Made by a program: the position numbers and the translations under genes. Positions 11,977 through 23,900 of a stretch of 64,000 bases of DNA are shown here, piece by piece; the stretch's first letter is position 1, and each line of letters starts with the position of its first letter. Origin of the DNA: Lantana camara (taxonomy: Eukaryota > Streptophyta > Magnoliopsida > Lamiales > Verbenaceae); NCBI GenBank assembly GCA_037501455.1, contig CM074864.1, positions 28,204,001 through 28,268,000 of the forward strand, written 5' to 3'. A model generated the notes under the pieces. That model did no database searches, was not told the DNA's origin, and was given only the letters and a program-made list of their open reading frames with translations.

Positions 11977-13113
11977 GCTGCATTCAGGGAAGTCCTCATA
12001 CTCTTAACTTTTTCTTTAAATGAACATTGAGGACAATGTGAGATAAGTGTGGGGGGAGTATGAATTTGTGCATGTTGTTTTGCTGGTTTATGAATGTGGA
12101 ATCTGTGTTTGAATGACTGTTTTTGGATTGAATTTTTGTGTTAGTTGGCCTCATTTTATTTCTGCCAAATTTGTTCAGTTGTTAGTTTTTTTAGGTCTTT
12201 TTGTCAGGTCCTTAGGTCTTTTTGTGCATTTTGTGTAGTCTCTGAGAGGTTAAAATCTGGTCATGTGCAACATATTTGGATTTGAGAGCTTGTGACCATC
12301 AAAAATTGGTTGAAGTAGCATGAATTTCCATGTTTGATTTTTGTAATTGAACAAACTTAAAAGTATTTTGGCTTTGCTAGAGAATGTTTTTGAATTGGAT
12401 TAAAGGATGAAAATTTAAAAATTGCATGCATTAAATTGAAACTTCATGTGTGAAAATTTTTGGAATTTTCGGGCTGTCTAAAATAAAGTAATGATGCTGA
12501 ATGATGTTAATGTTAATGTTGATCGAGGGTTGTGAATAAGGTTGTAATGTTGTTAGCTTCTGAATAAGGCTTTTTAAGCCATTTGTCACTGAATAAGGCT
12601 GTCTCAGCCATTTGCTTGATGCATTTTTGCTCGTTTCACTCCGCTGGTCACCTGTAAGGCTAAATACAAATCATAAACTGAAAAACGGGTGACTATGAGT
12701 GATGCATTTTTTTTTGCAGTCTAGGGATAGTCATATATTACCAAAGCGGTATTATGACACCCGAAATAGATAACACTTTGAAATTTTGTGCTAAGTGAAA
12801 CCCACACTTTAAGTCCATGAATCTTTTGAATTTAGACAGTCCGAATCGAACACACTTTGATCACATGATTGTAACTGCTACTTGGTAAAATCTGTATGAT
12901 GAAATGAACTCTAAATTCCTCAACATACTCTTGCAAGTTAAGGTACTTAGAATTTGCCCTTTTCCATTTTGAAAGGCTGTGGAGACTTGGTATCAAACTC
13001 ATTTTAGTGTTCACCTTTTCTCACTGATAAATTGTGGGGCTGTAATGGTTAGAGGATGATCTCTCTCTCTTTTTGAAGTGTAGTTGCAACTACTAGAGGG
13101 CAAGCATAGTTCA
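11977..13113 (+). other. 3' non-coding part of C with an internal polypurine tract
   Basis: The first part has TTGAGGACAATG and then AGTGTGGGGGGAG at about 12046-12058, resembling the block that precedes the LTR in Athila/Tat elements. About 1.05 kb later the motif recurs at the true LTR edge. Between them is AT-rich DNA with three short GAATAAGG-type repeats at about 12533-12595. No gene seen. Confidence 0.7.
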
Positions 13114-13127
13114 AGTGTGGGGGGATT
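13114..13127 (+). other. polypurine tract of C
   Basis: AGTGTGGGGGGATTT directly before the 3' LTR; the plus-strand primer site expected there. Confidence 0.85.
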
Positions 13128-14621
13128 TGTTCGTGTGTATTTTGGGCTTAATTTACTTTAATTTTCCCTACATATCTGATAGGAAATCTACTTAATTGTG
13201 CTTAAATTTGGCATTACAGGTCTGATTATGGAGAAATGAAGTACAATGCGAGATATGGATCAAAAGAAGTTTCAAGTACAGAAAAAGACCTGAGCCATGA
13301 TCTCAAGCCATGATCATCCCTTGAACTAAGTGATGACGTAGCAGACACATCATCAAAGTCAAAAGTTGCAACTGATTTTCTATTTTTGGCGAACTTCAGC
13401 TACTTGCAGCTGCTTTATAAGTATTTGGCGTCTCAATAAGAATATTATCAGGTTTTGGGATGCTAAAGAATATTTAGCCTTGATTTGTGTGCCAAAGATT
13501 GGATTTCCAAGCATTTAACCAAGGCTTTTGGAGGAAAAAAAGATATTCAGCTTTTCTCTTGAAGAAGAAAGTAACGTAGCAGCAATAGCAACTGAAAAAC
13601 AGAAGTAAAACAGGGGACTTCTCCCCTGTTATGATCAGCAAGCAATTTCTTTCCTTTATTCTCTTTTTCACTTATGTTAATGCTTTGATTTGCATAGCTA
13701 GTTGAACTCACTTGTTTAGATCACCCGTGTTAGCTTATTTTCAGTTCTGAAACAGTTGTTGTTTGGTAATTTTGCAAGCATGTACAAGAGCTAATCTCTC
13801 TTTTATCCTAGTAAAGTTGTTTCTTTGATTCATGCCTTGGTTTTATGAGATCTAATTGTGTTTATGCAGCTCTAAATTCTTGGTATATGCATGTATCTTG
13901 TGTGTATTGTTTGAACTCGTTTTTGGATGATTTTCTGATCAATTGTTATCTTGAAACTTGCTCTATTTGACTGCACAAATACTTGATCCGTAATTGTCTT
14001 GTAAATGTGCTTGAAGAGTCACACATCATTGATAGTTTATCACCATGTTTACTTGAGAATGGTGAGATGCATGCGTAATAACTTAAACATTACAAGCTTC
14101 TTTGAGTTTGTTGGTTAGGATCGGTATCCTTTTTATGATCAATGCTATCACGAAGTTAAATTTTAAGAGCGTTTCTATAAGACTGCTTTTGTGATAAGAG
14201 AATGGTTAGTGAGTTTCTAATGATCATTATAAACTTAAGAAAGGATGAGGTGTGTAGAGCTTGTTACCACTATAGCCGGTCTATCAATGAATTAGAGTTG
14301 AATATTGAATCTATGATCGAACCAATGGCATGAATTTTAAGAACAACTTGGCTAGGATAATCCCACTTTAAATCAATTAATTTCAGTCACTTTGCATCAG
14401 CTTTCACTTGCTGTTATCCTTGTTTTAGTGTTTAGTTTGTAGTTTGATTAATTACACAACCCCCCCCCCCCCCTGTCGTGAACTTTTTCGTGGTTTGTTT
14501 CCTTGGTCATTTTGGAATTTATAAGAATTACTAGTCCTTTGGGTTCGACCCTTTGCTGCTATACTCAATTTATTGCGTGTTGGAAAGTGAAGGTATTATT
14601 TGGTGGATTCGGCACCCATCA
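13128..14621 (+). repeat. 3' LTR of C
   Basis: 1494 bp, TGTTCGTGTGTATTTTGGG...GGCACCCATCA. Nearly identical to the 5' LTR; the C run is shorter here (about 15 C, near 14460-14473). Confidence 0.93.
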
Positions 14622-14626
14622 GTGTG

Positions 14627-17130
14627 TCGTGATTGAATCAGTCTAGGTCGTATGACTTAAGAACTACATGATAATGCGTGCATTGCATCAATTTTGAGCA
14701 TGAAATTGTCTTTCCTTTTGAATTCGAGATGTGTGGCCATTCTAGATGGAGCTAGAGTTCAAGGGTTAGGATTCGGAATGGGAGGTTTGAATTTGGAGAT
14801 GCAGTGGTAGAGGGACACTTGGTGAAATAAGGGTTGATTGTGGGATGTTTGTGACTCAGATGATCGATTTATGTTTGTGTTTTCCAAGTAATGTGGTAAA
14901 TACGTGTTCAAGGAAGGTGACAACGCTAAGGATAGGATTTGAGTTCATTTTCTAAATCCAAGATGAATTGTCGTGTTGTGAGATTGAATTGGGAGATATG
15001 GAGCACCAAATGGAAGCGATAAAGAAAGGCAAAGACTCTTTGGAAAGAAATTAGGTGCTCAAGTCTAAGCAATTGGAAAACAAGTTCAACTCACCAATCT
15101 AAACTTGTAAAGGATGAACACCGGAATCTTGATCAAGATGATGATTAGAAATAGGGTTCGGAACCACATTGGGGGTCAATGTTGTAAGAGAGTTTGGACA
15201 ATGTTGAAGGGTGAATTCCCGAAAAGAAGTTCGGATGCTAATTTCGTGGATGTAGAAGAATTTAGGGATCAAGAAATTGTAATCCCGGACGGTGGAAGAA
15301 ACAATTTGATGCATAAAGATTCATGGAAATCTTGAAGACCGTGGGAAAGACAAGGAATAATCAGCAAGTCAAAGTAAGCCCGTGATTAGAGAATCGAGGA
15401 CAAGCTACCCAGCTAACAGCTTACCATCTTGGTGACAGGTTCAAAACATTCATAGCACGTGCATCATACTTTACATCAGATTATTTAATTTTCTTTACTT
15501 ATACTTGTGTGTGCATCTCTATTTGATTTCATTGCCCTAATGTGTTACATATCAAATTGCCATTTTAACCTGACATGCGTTTTAGTGTTTAATTGACAGG
15601 AAGTTACTTCACCTCATCTATCCAATATCATTGTAATCAAGCTACATCCAAATTTGGATGAAAAGAAATAATGGGGTTGGTCATTACAAGGGAGATGATG
15701 TCGGGGGAAATAAAGAACTTCAGGTAAGGGATAGGTTGATGGAAATGGGATTTCAGAAAGAGAAGCGAGACTAGAGTTGGCTTCGTGGTGTTCAGATCGG
15801 ACAAGAGTAGGAAAGGGGCTTCGGACATCAAGAGAATTAGAAGAGAAGTTGAAAGGCAAAATCGTTGGGTTGCGATTCTGGCTAAAACCCTCCCTAATGA
15901 AAAATTTCACATCAAGAATTTCGATGAAGGAAGGATAGCTGGAGTTCAGCATGTAAAGGCAGAAATTTTAAGGGGGAGAGCACGACGGACAGGCAAATTG
16001 GAAGTCCTAATGGTGGTGGTCGGAAATGAATAAGACAGCTTTAATGGTTAAGCTGTTAAGAGAGAAGCTAAGTTGCTAAATGCGGGTTGAAGATTACCAC
16101 GGGGTATAAAGGAGAGGGTTCTTTGAATAATTCTACATATGGAATTCCGATTTTAGAAATGATGGAATTATGCAGGAGCTTCGGTGAACTCCTAATTCAA
16201 TGTTGACAAGAGGAAGCCAAATCAAGTTATCATATAAAGGGGATGGTGTCAATAAAGATTAATTCAGTGAGGTACTAAAGGGATTTGGACAATGCATAAT
16301 AAAGACAATATTATTAAGTCATCGGTTGTTTCCATGGTATTCCAGAAAGAATCTTTGAAAAAAAAAAAGAGATAAAACCGAAAAGGATGATCCTTGGGGG
16401 AAATTTAAATCAAACTTCAAGAATCATCAAGAACGTTCTGTCTTCGATTAGAGAATTTTCGGGGCCAAATACTGAATATAACATTAAAGGTTTAAAGAGA
16501 GTGAAGGGACACCCTGAACAGAAGATAGAAAAAGATTCGTGTTGAGATAGACCTTAGTGACAAATAACTCAAGATTAGGGCTGAACTTACAAGGTTGCCA
16601 AGAGTAGTTATCTTTGAGGATATGTTAGACTCCGATATGGGTAAAGATAGTAGTTATGGACCTGACATCGGGACGATTGTCCTAAAGGGAATGATGAGGG
16701 ATCGAAGAAGAGTAGAAGCAGTAAAAGTTAGAAGGAAATCAAGAAAAAAATCTTTAGAGAATCTATCACCGCTTCACTGGGGTATACTGAAGATACTAAA
16801 GACAGGTCAAACACTGAACTGCTTTCGGAGAAGATGATGCATTGAACAACAAAACTCACAACTTCAAAATTTCTCTACTACGGTGAACGGTACATGAAGT
16901 ATCCATGACACATGCATACATGCAATTTTCATTTAAATAATTTCATGTTACGTGCTTTGATCTCTTACCGTGTTGAATCACTTTGCATAATTAATGATTA
17001 ATGTGAATGATACCTCATACCTGCCCTTGTGTGACGTACGTGATTTTAATTGCTGTAATTGATGTTAGATACCTTCTTTTGGTATGGTTTGTTTTTAATG
17101 TAACTATTTTATGTTGTTTTTCTCGGGAGT
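14627..17130 (+). other. non-coding interior of B
   Basis: No gag, pol or host gene recognised; the longest open phases are under 90 codons and carry no known motif. The visible structure is conserved rather than coding: a GGTGACAGGTTC...CATAGCACGTGCATC block at 15431-15475, a purine tract AAGGGGGAGAGC at 15970, and a second block GGTGAACGGTAC...CATGACACATGCATAC at 16882-16922. H keeps the same order. Confidence 0.75.
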
Positions 17131-17310
17131 ATTGGAGACTTCCTTGCATTGTTGTTGGAGAGACGTGGTTCTCTCAGTGTTGTTGGAGAGACGGGGTTCT
17201 ATCATTGTTGTTGGGGAGATGGGGTTATCTCATTGTTGCTCGAGAGACGGGGCTCTCTCCTTGTTGCTTGTGAGAGACGGGGAATCTCTCATTGTTTGTT
17301 CGGGCGAGTA
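17130..17310 (+). repeat. tandem hairpin-unit array in B
   Basis: About five degenerate units of 27-30 bp with the core GAGAGACGGGGTTCTCTC, each self-complementary (GAGAGA / TCTCTC). It lies directly upstream of the terminal polypurine tract, as in H and at 52225-52640. Confidence 0.85.
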
Positions 17311-17334
17311 GTGAATCCGGGGATGGATTCTTTT

Positions 17335-17346
17335 AAGGGGAAGAGG
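17335..17346 (+). other. polypurine tract of B
   Basis: AAGGGGAAGAGG one base before the 3' LTR. Confidence 0.85.
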
Positions 17347-17347
17347 T

Positions 17348-19105
17348 TGTAACGCCCCAATTTTTTCGTATTCTAGTATGACGTATGTGTTTATCAATTT
17401 GCGCGAATTAATTGTTTATAAGTGTTTATATAATTAATTTTATTACTTAAAATTTTAAATATGTGATTAATTGAAATATATGAAATATTTGAACTGTAAT
17501 TGATACGAATACTTGAACCACTCGCGCATGAATAACTTGTGTGCTCCCAAATTGCGCGTTTAAATTATTTAATTACCTAATTAATTGTTTAGCATAATTA
17601 AAATTTTGGTTTTTTTTAATTAACCTTTTTAATAATATGTATTTCGTCATATTTTAATAAATATTTAAAATGGATTTTTAATTTTCAATTGAATTATGAA
17701 GTTAAAAGAATTCTTGAACTTTATGCCTTTATGTGAAAAGTTTGTGTATCGTTTCTTTATGATTTGAACTTGGAAATTCGTAGAAATTTTATATGTTGTA
17801 GATATGTGTGTTCTGAACATGTATATATGCTCGTTTCATGTTTTCGATCTTGTTTGGTGTGTTAACGAATTCTATTTCGGGAATAGGGCCAAGTCGGGGG
17901 CAAAAGAGCATTTAGCGCACCTTTGGTTCCAGGTGTCATAACTTGAGCTCGGGAACTCGGATTCGAGTTTCGTCACCTCCGTTGAACTTATATCGAAGAT
18001 TTGGGTTTAATAGAACAAGCCTTATATTTTTCTAGGCATGTTTGAACCTCCGAAATTCAACCGAAATATGAGTCAGCCGGAATTCTACCACATTTAGCAA
18101 TTTTCTTCATATCTTACTCAGACCTTGACCAAATTAACCGTGGTTGGAGTCATTGGAACACTAGTTCAGCCCACTATCTACCCACCCATACTCTCTCCCA
18201 ACTGAACCACATACCACACTTGAGAGAAAATCACCCAAAAAACCTCTGCTTTCCAGTTTTCCCGTCATCTTGCAATCCTTGGGGATTTTGGAGCTCAAAT
18301 CTCATCCAACCTTCATCCAATTCACAAGGTGAGTTTAGGGTTGTGTTATACATTCAATTGTGGTCATTTTGAACCATGCATCCCTAATTTTGAGCTTGTA
18401 TTCATGGAGATTTGAAGACATGAATGAATAGTTAGGATGCATAAATCCATTTCTAGAATTCATGATTTTAATTTCAAATTCTTTGAGGATTAATGCATGA
18501 AATATGACCACTCTAGCTTCCTTTAGTTGTTTATAAACTTGAATTTGATTTATGTGAAGTGTATGTGGATCCACCATGAATGAAATTTGAGTTTTGAAGC
18601 TTTTGGGAATGAAATTGCTTCCATGAGGCTACTGTGTCTTGTGCTGCTATTACGTGTGTGCGTGCTGTGTTTGAGGCATGCTTTGCTGCGTTTTTCTTTG
18701 CTTTTAGAGGTTGGTTTGTTGCTGCTTTGAGGGCTAAAGAGTTTCCCTGCTGTTGCTGCGAAAATGGTAAGAAAATAGGGGCCGATTGCTGCAAATTCGC
18801 GACTGCGCAATAGGTGTTCAATTTTGGCTATATTCCGGGATGAACAATGACTGCTACCTTATATTTTCATATTTGATCTTGGGTGTGCATGTATTTTCTT
18901 TTGGTTGTGTTCGTGTGTATATATATATGTATAACCTGTGTGTGTGTGTGTGTGCATGTAATTGTGTAGTGTAGTATGTGTGCATGGGTATATACATATT
19001 TATGTATGTGTAATATTATATGTACGTACATATACATATATATATATATATATTATGTAATAAATATAGTTATATTATATATTATGTAATTTGTGAATGT
19101 GACCT

Positions 19106-19147
<42 letters not shown>

Positions 19148-20974
19148 ACAGATAATTATCGCATGCATTCATGTAGTGTAAATGATTGTTAAGTGTTTTA
19201 CTAAATGTATAGAAATACTTGAATGTTATTCCTAATTTATAAAAATGATATACGTTATATATTGTTTGGTCTATTTGCAATTAATTTGATATCTCTGTAA
19301 TTGATTTGAATGCCTTTATTTGTTTATTCTCTAATAATAAACTTGTTATATTTGAGTTATTATTGTTATATGAAATTCATGACTTGAATTGCTATAACGT
19401 GGCTTGGCTTAAATGCTTCTATATGAAACGTTAAGTTCCTTCTTGCGTTCTTTTACTATTTCAAGTGATTCCTCTTGCCTTTATAATTATTATATGCATT
19501 GTAAACATGTTGAAATGTGTAATATGATTATAGTTTGAAGGTTTGGCTCGATATTGCTATGAATTATGAAAGATATGGATGATTGAGCTTGAAACCTTCA
19601 TGTTATAAATAGAATTGAACGAATTACTTGATTATATGGCTTCATGACATCATTTTAGTTATTATACGTCTCATATCACGTGCATAACATGCCGTGCGTC
19701 ATATATGGTTCATTTAGAGTCTTGAGTCTCACGAGTGCACTATATTATCCTTTGTACAGTTTTCTCCAGGGCGGAGACTTGCCGGGTTCATAGGACACTT
19801 TCGAGTCACCTTTTCTTCTTGATATTGTTCGGTAAGAGGCGTACAGTTGGGTTTCTCTACTATTTAGTTAAATGACTCTAAATACCTCCAATGCGTAAAG
19901 ATTTCGGCCCAAAATTTATTATATGTTTATAGAGTCATTTTGAGAGTAAATGTTTGCAACGTAAAACCTTTATTTTATGAACCTTACCAAATGTTTTGGC
20001 GAGATTGAATGAATGAACGAACAGAATAGGGGCCACGAACATAGTGTAAGTGGCTATCCGGGGAGGCAAGGGCCAACGGTGATCCTTTACTCTAGTTCCA
20101 ACCAAACTACGGCGATACCGGACCTCGCCAGGAGATTGGTGAGGAATTGGAGCTGAGTGCCACTAGGGGAGTCACGTAACCCCTTTTGGTCTTGAATGGG
20201 TGGTCGGGCCTTGCAAACCTGCCACCAACCCGGAGGAAGAAGGTGTAAATGATCATAAATGCGCACGAAAGAATGTAATGCATGAAAAGAAAGAAAGAAA
20301 GAATGTTTAATTAATTACACAAGGTGTTGGTTGGAGATAATGCACGCCCACTCGTCGGGCCACGAAAGACCTAATGGAAATTGGTTGTTATAATCCCCTT
20401 TGATGATTTATTTATCTCGCCCACTTGGGAAATATTCCGAAAACCACAAATGAGATTATAACTTGCATGTGAATGTTTAAATATTGTTTTATATTATACT
20501 TATGCCCTGTTTTATACCCACCAGTCTCTTAAAGACGAACCCGGTTTGTTTTCAGTTTCTTTGTAGGTTTGGAGTGCTAGGCGGGAAGTCGAGTCTGTCA
20601 AGTTTATTAGTTAAGTTTGGGTCACTTCATATGCATTATGTAATTAGATTGAATTTTACAAGAATTGACAAATGTTATAACTATGATTATGATTATGAAA
20701 TTATGTTTATGTATGAATTTTCAGAAATAGGTCATTGTGCTAGTTAAACCATTATTTTTCTTGTTTTGGTACTGGATTATATGTTATGCTTCCGCATTTG
20801 TCATTTATTTTTGTTCTTTATAATTTGGTTGCATAGGTTTAGTTCCCGCCTAGCCTATTGAGTGAGTGGGTCCCCGTTCGCTGTGAGCTGGGTTCTTGTA
20901 TGTACTTTCCACTTCATATATGAATCGGGCTCATAGTGCGGGGGATGCGGCGCCTTTCCGGTTGGGGTGCTACA
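17348..20974 (+). repeat. 3' LTR of B
   Basis: 3627 bp, TGTAACGCCCC...GGGGTGCTACA. A consensus-like splice donor CACAAG/GTGAGT lies at 18328/18329 and an acceptor TTTCTTTGTAG at 20566. AT/TG microsatellites occupy about 18915-19150. Unlike A, D, E, H and K, I see no palindrome pair at the expected offset; that region instead has CTGCTG-rich text. The 5 bases after the end are AAGCA. Confidence 0.92.
18915..19150. repeat. TG/TA microsatellite cluster
   Basis: Runs of TG (18937-18953) and TA (19035-19056 and 19108-19150) inside the B LTR. Confidence 0.9.
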
Positions 20975-23900
20975 AAGCAGAAGGGGAAAGTCAATCAAAC
21001 GACCCAGATCGACCGATGAAACTATATTCCCCTTAACGCTCCCGTCGAGCAAATCTTTACCGTGATCGACAAGAAACTTCTCCACAAGCCTAAGACCATC
21101 CGAGAAGGTCCAAAGGCTCAGAAATCGGGTAATGGGGCCACACGACGGGAGAATGCATGGCCCTCCGTGATGAGATCGAGCGACTCATTCGGGGGGGACA
21201 TCTAAAAGACTTCGTCAGCAAGATCGACCATTGCAGCGAGAAGTCAGGTCGACTTCAGGAACGATCCTTCTCCTGCGCAAGGTCGCCGTCTAGGAGGTCA
21301 GGGAAGCAACCCCTCGAAAGAGCCGAAGAGAACCCCCCTACCGGCAGAACCATTTACATGATCGCGGGGGGACATGAGGGAGGCAATTCGAACGTTGCGC
21401 GGAAAAGGAATATCAGAAAAGCAGCTCGAGAGTATAATGGCCCCCGTGAGGAAGTGCTCCAGTTTGAACGGGGTAGGTAGTGGGAAGGGCAGGAGGTTAG
21501 TTTTAGCGAGAACGACCGCTACCCAGGCCCCCATCGGGAAGGCGAAACGCCTAGTTGTCCGACGGTGGTGACCTTGGTCATGGCTAACTTCAATGTAACC
21601 AAATGCCTAGTTGATAATGGAAGCAACACAAACATTATCCTTTACTCTACTCTCGAAAAGATGAAACTTAACAACTGGAAACTCGATCCGATTCAAACAC
21701 CGTTGTCTGGCTTCGGCGGATCGCAGGTTATCCCACTCGGGCGCATCAGGCTGCTCACCTCGATGGGAACCTCGCCCAAACGAGTTACCAAAAAGGTTGA
21801 ATATGTGGTCGTCAATATGACCCTAGCATATAACATGATCTTCGGCCGACCAGGCCTCATATAATTTCGAGCCATAATCTCCACTTACCACCAGAAGTTG
21901 AAAATGCCGATGCCCAATGGGGTCGGAGAATTGGTGTGCAACGTCCCCGATAGCTGGGCATGTTATGCAATCACCCTCAAAGAGCCAAAGGAAAAAGAGA
22001 AAGACACATTCGACCCCAAGGGAGTCGAGCTCCCGACCTACACAAGTGGAGAAATCGATCTCTCGGCAATAAAGGTCGAGACAGAGGGACCGCGCGTGGC
22101 TCAAAAAACAAAGGCAATAGGTCAGATCAAACCATCCGATTCGATAAATCACTGAAGTTAAAGCACGTACCCCTCAGCACGTACCCCTCGTACCAAACGA
22201 TAGTAACAAGTCGACAAAGATTGGGGCGAACATGAATCCTCAGCACGAGATCATGATGATTGGGTTCCTCCAAGATTACACCAATGTTTTCGCTTCGACA
22301 GCAAAAGAGTTGGTCGGAATCGACCCCAAGGTGATCTGCCATCGCCTCGGTCTTCACCCCACCTGCAAACCCATAAAGCAGAAGCTGCGGCCACAAAGCA
22401 AAGAGAGGAACGAGATCATCGAGGCTGAGGTCAACAAGCTACTCGATGCGGGTTACGTGACCCTAGCCCAGTACGTCGATTGGCTGTGCACTATGGTCCT
22501 CGTACAGAAAACTGGGGGAAAATGGAGGATGTGCAATGATTTTACAGATCTGAACAAGGTCTGCTCGAAGGACCCCTTCCCCCTCCCACGGATCGATCAG
22601 CTCGCCGACTCTATAGCTGGTTGTGAGATGCTGAGCATGATGGATGCCTTTCAAGGGTATTACCCGATTTCCATGGCGCCCGAAGATCGACCCCACACGA
22701 CTTTCATAACGGTTAAAGGCATTTACTACTTTAAAGTGATGTCGTTCCGTCTTAAGATCGACCCCACAAGATGTTCAAAGATGAGATCGGCAAAATGCTA
22801 GAAGTCTACATAGATGACATGATCGTAAAAAGCAAATGGGCTTCGGATCACCTCGGCGACTTGGGTCGAGCGTTCGATATCTTGAGGACGTATATGATGA
22901 AACTCAACACCGATAAGTGCATGTTCGGCGTCGAAGGAGGGAAATTCCTCAGATATATGGTGAGCTAAAGGGGGATCAAGGCTAACCCAGCTAAGATCAA
23001 AGCTATCCAGATCATACCTCGACCCTAGTGCACCAGCCAAGTCCAATCCCTTGTCGGTCGAATCATTTCCCTCAACCGGTTCATCTCTCGATCGTCCCAG
23101 TGGAACTTCCATTTTTTTAAGATATTGAGAAACGTAAAAAAGTTCGAATGGAACGAAGAGTGCAATAGAGCCTTCGAACAACTTAAAGAGTACCTAGAAT
23201 CTCCAGCTCTGTTGGCCAAGCCCAACGAAGGGGAGACTTTGTACCTCTATCTATCTCTTTCCAATGAAACTTTCAGTTCGGTCCTCGTCGCAATACGAGA
23301 TCGAAAGCACCTTTCGATCTACTACCTCAGTAAGATCTTGCACGGCGTGGAGCGGAACTATCTTGAGATTGAGAAGTTCGTGTTCGTCCTCATGCACGCG
23401 GTTCGAAAGCTGCACCCGTACTCTCAAGCCCATCCCATAATTTTCCTGACTGATCAATCCCTCAGGCAAGTGCTATCCAAACCCAATGTATCGGGTTAGA
23501 TGATGAAGTGGGTAATCGAGTTGAGCCAGAACGACATCACCTATCAACCTTGAGCCACCCAGCAAACCCAAGTTTTGGCTGACTTCGTCGTCGAAAAGAA
23601 CACAAGCTCGATGGAGATCGCTCCCACCTTACCAAGTTGGACCATGTATGTAGATGGCTCATTGACCTCACAAGGGGGTGGGGTGGGCATATCCCTCACG
23701 AGCTCGGACAGCCTCCAGCTCGATTTCGCCATCAAACTCGACTTCAAAGCTATGAACAATGAGGCTGAGTACGAAGCACTTATCGCAGGGCTGAGATACG
23801 CCACGGAGTGTAAGATCAACAGGTTCTCCGTCGTAACTGATTCCCAACTCGTTGCAGGTTAAGTTAATGACACGTACGAAGCGAGGGAGGAATCTATGGT

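Larger units (their letters stand above)
7225..14621 (+). mobile_element. Athila-like non-autonomous element C
   Basis: A complete insertion of 7397 bp inside the interior of B. The duplicated target GTGTG is at 7220-7224 and 14622-14626. Two LTRs flank an interior with a tRNA-Asp-type PBS, a gag pseudogene, an ATHILA ORF-like gene and a polypurine tract. No protease, RT, RNase H or integrase motif was found between gag and the second gene, so the element depended on others for replication. The LTRs differ little by eye (one mismatch in a 71-base stretch compared), which suggests a recent insertion. Confidence 0.92.
5868..20974 (+). mobile_element. LARD-type LTR element B (coding-free), interrupted by C
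   Basis: B consists of a 5' LTR remnant (5868-7176), tRNA-Met PBS (7185-7196), an interior without recognisable gag or pol (7197-7224 and 14622-17347), a polypurine tract and a 3' LTR (17348-20974). The 5' end of the 5' LTR is lost beyond element A. Long LTRs with a non-coding interior match the LARD class (large retrotransposon derivatives), which must borrow proteins from another element. B lies in the gag region of the Tat element G. Confidence 0.82.

Noticed and set aside
14627..17000. Small open frames in the B interior (for example 15785-16033)
   Set aside because: Short, without known motifs, and with no matching frame at the equivalent place in H; probably chance.
17007..17352. Cysteine/tryptophan/leucine-rich repeat peptide
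   Set aside because: Three overlapping phases are all open because the DNA is a tandem array; it is better explained as DNA or RNA hairpins.
19030..19150. AT-rich block as an origin or matrix attachment site
   Set aside because: Simple microsatellite; nothing in the sequence separates it from ordinary AT repeats.
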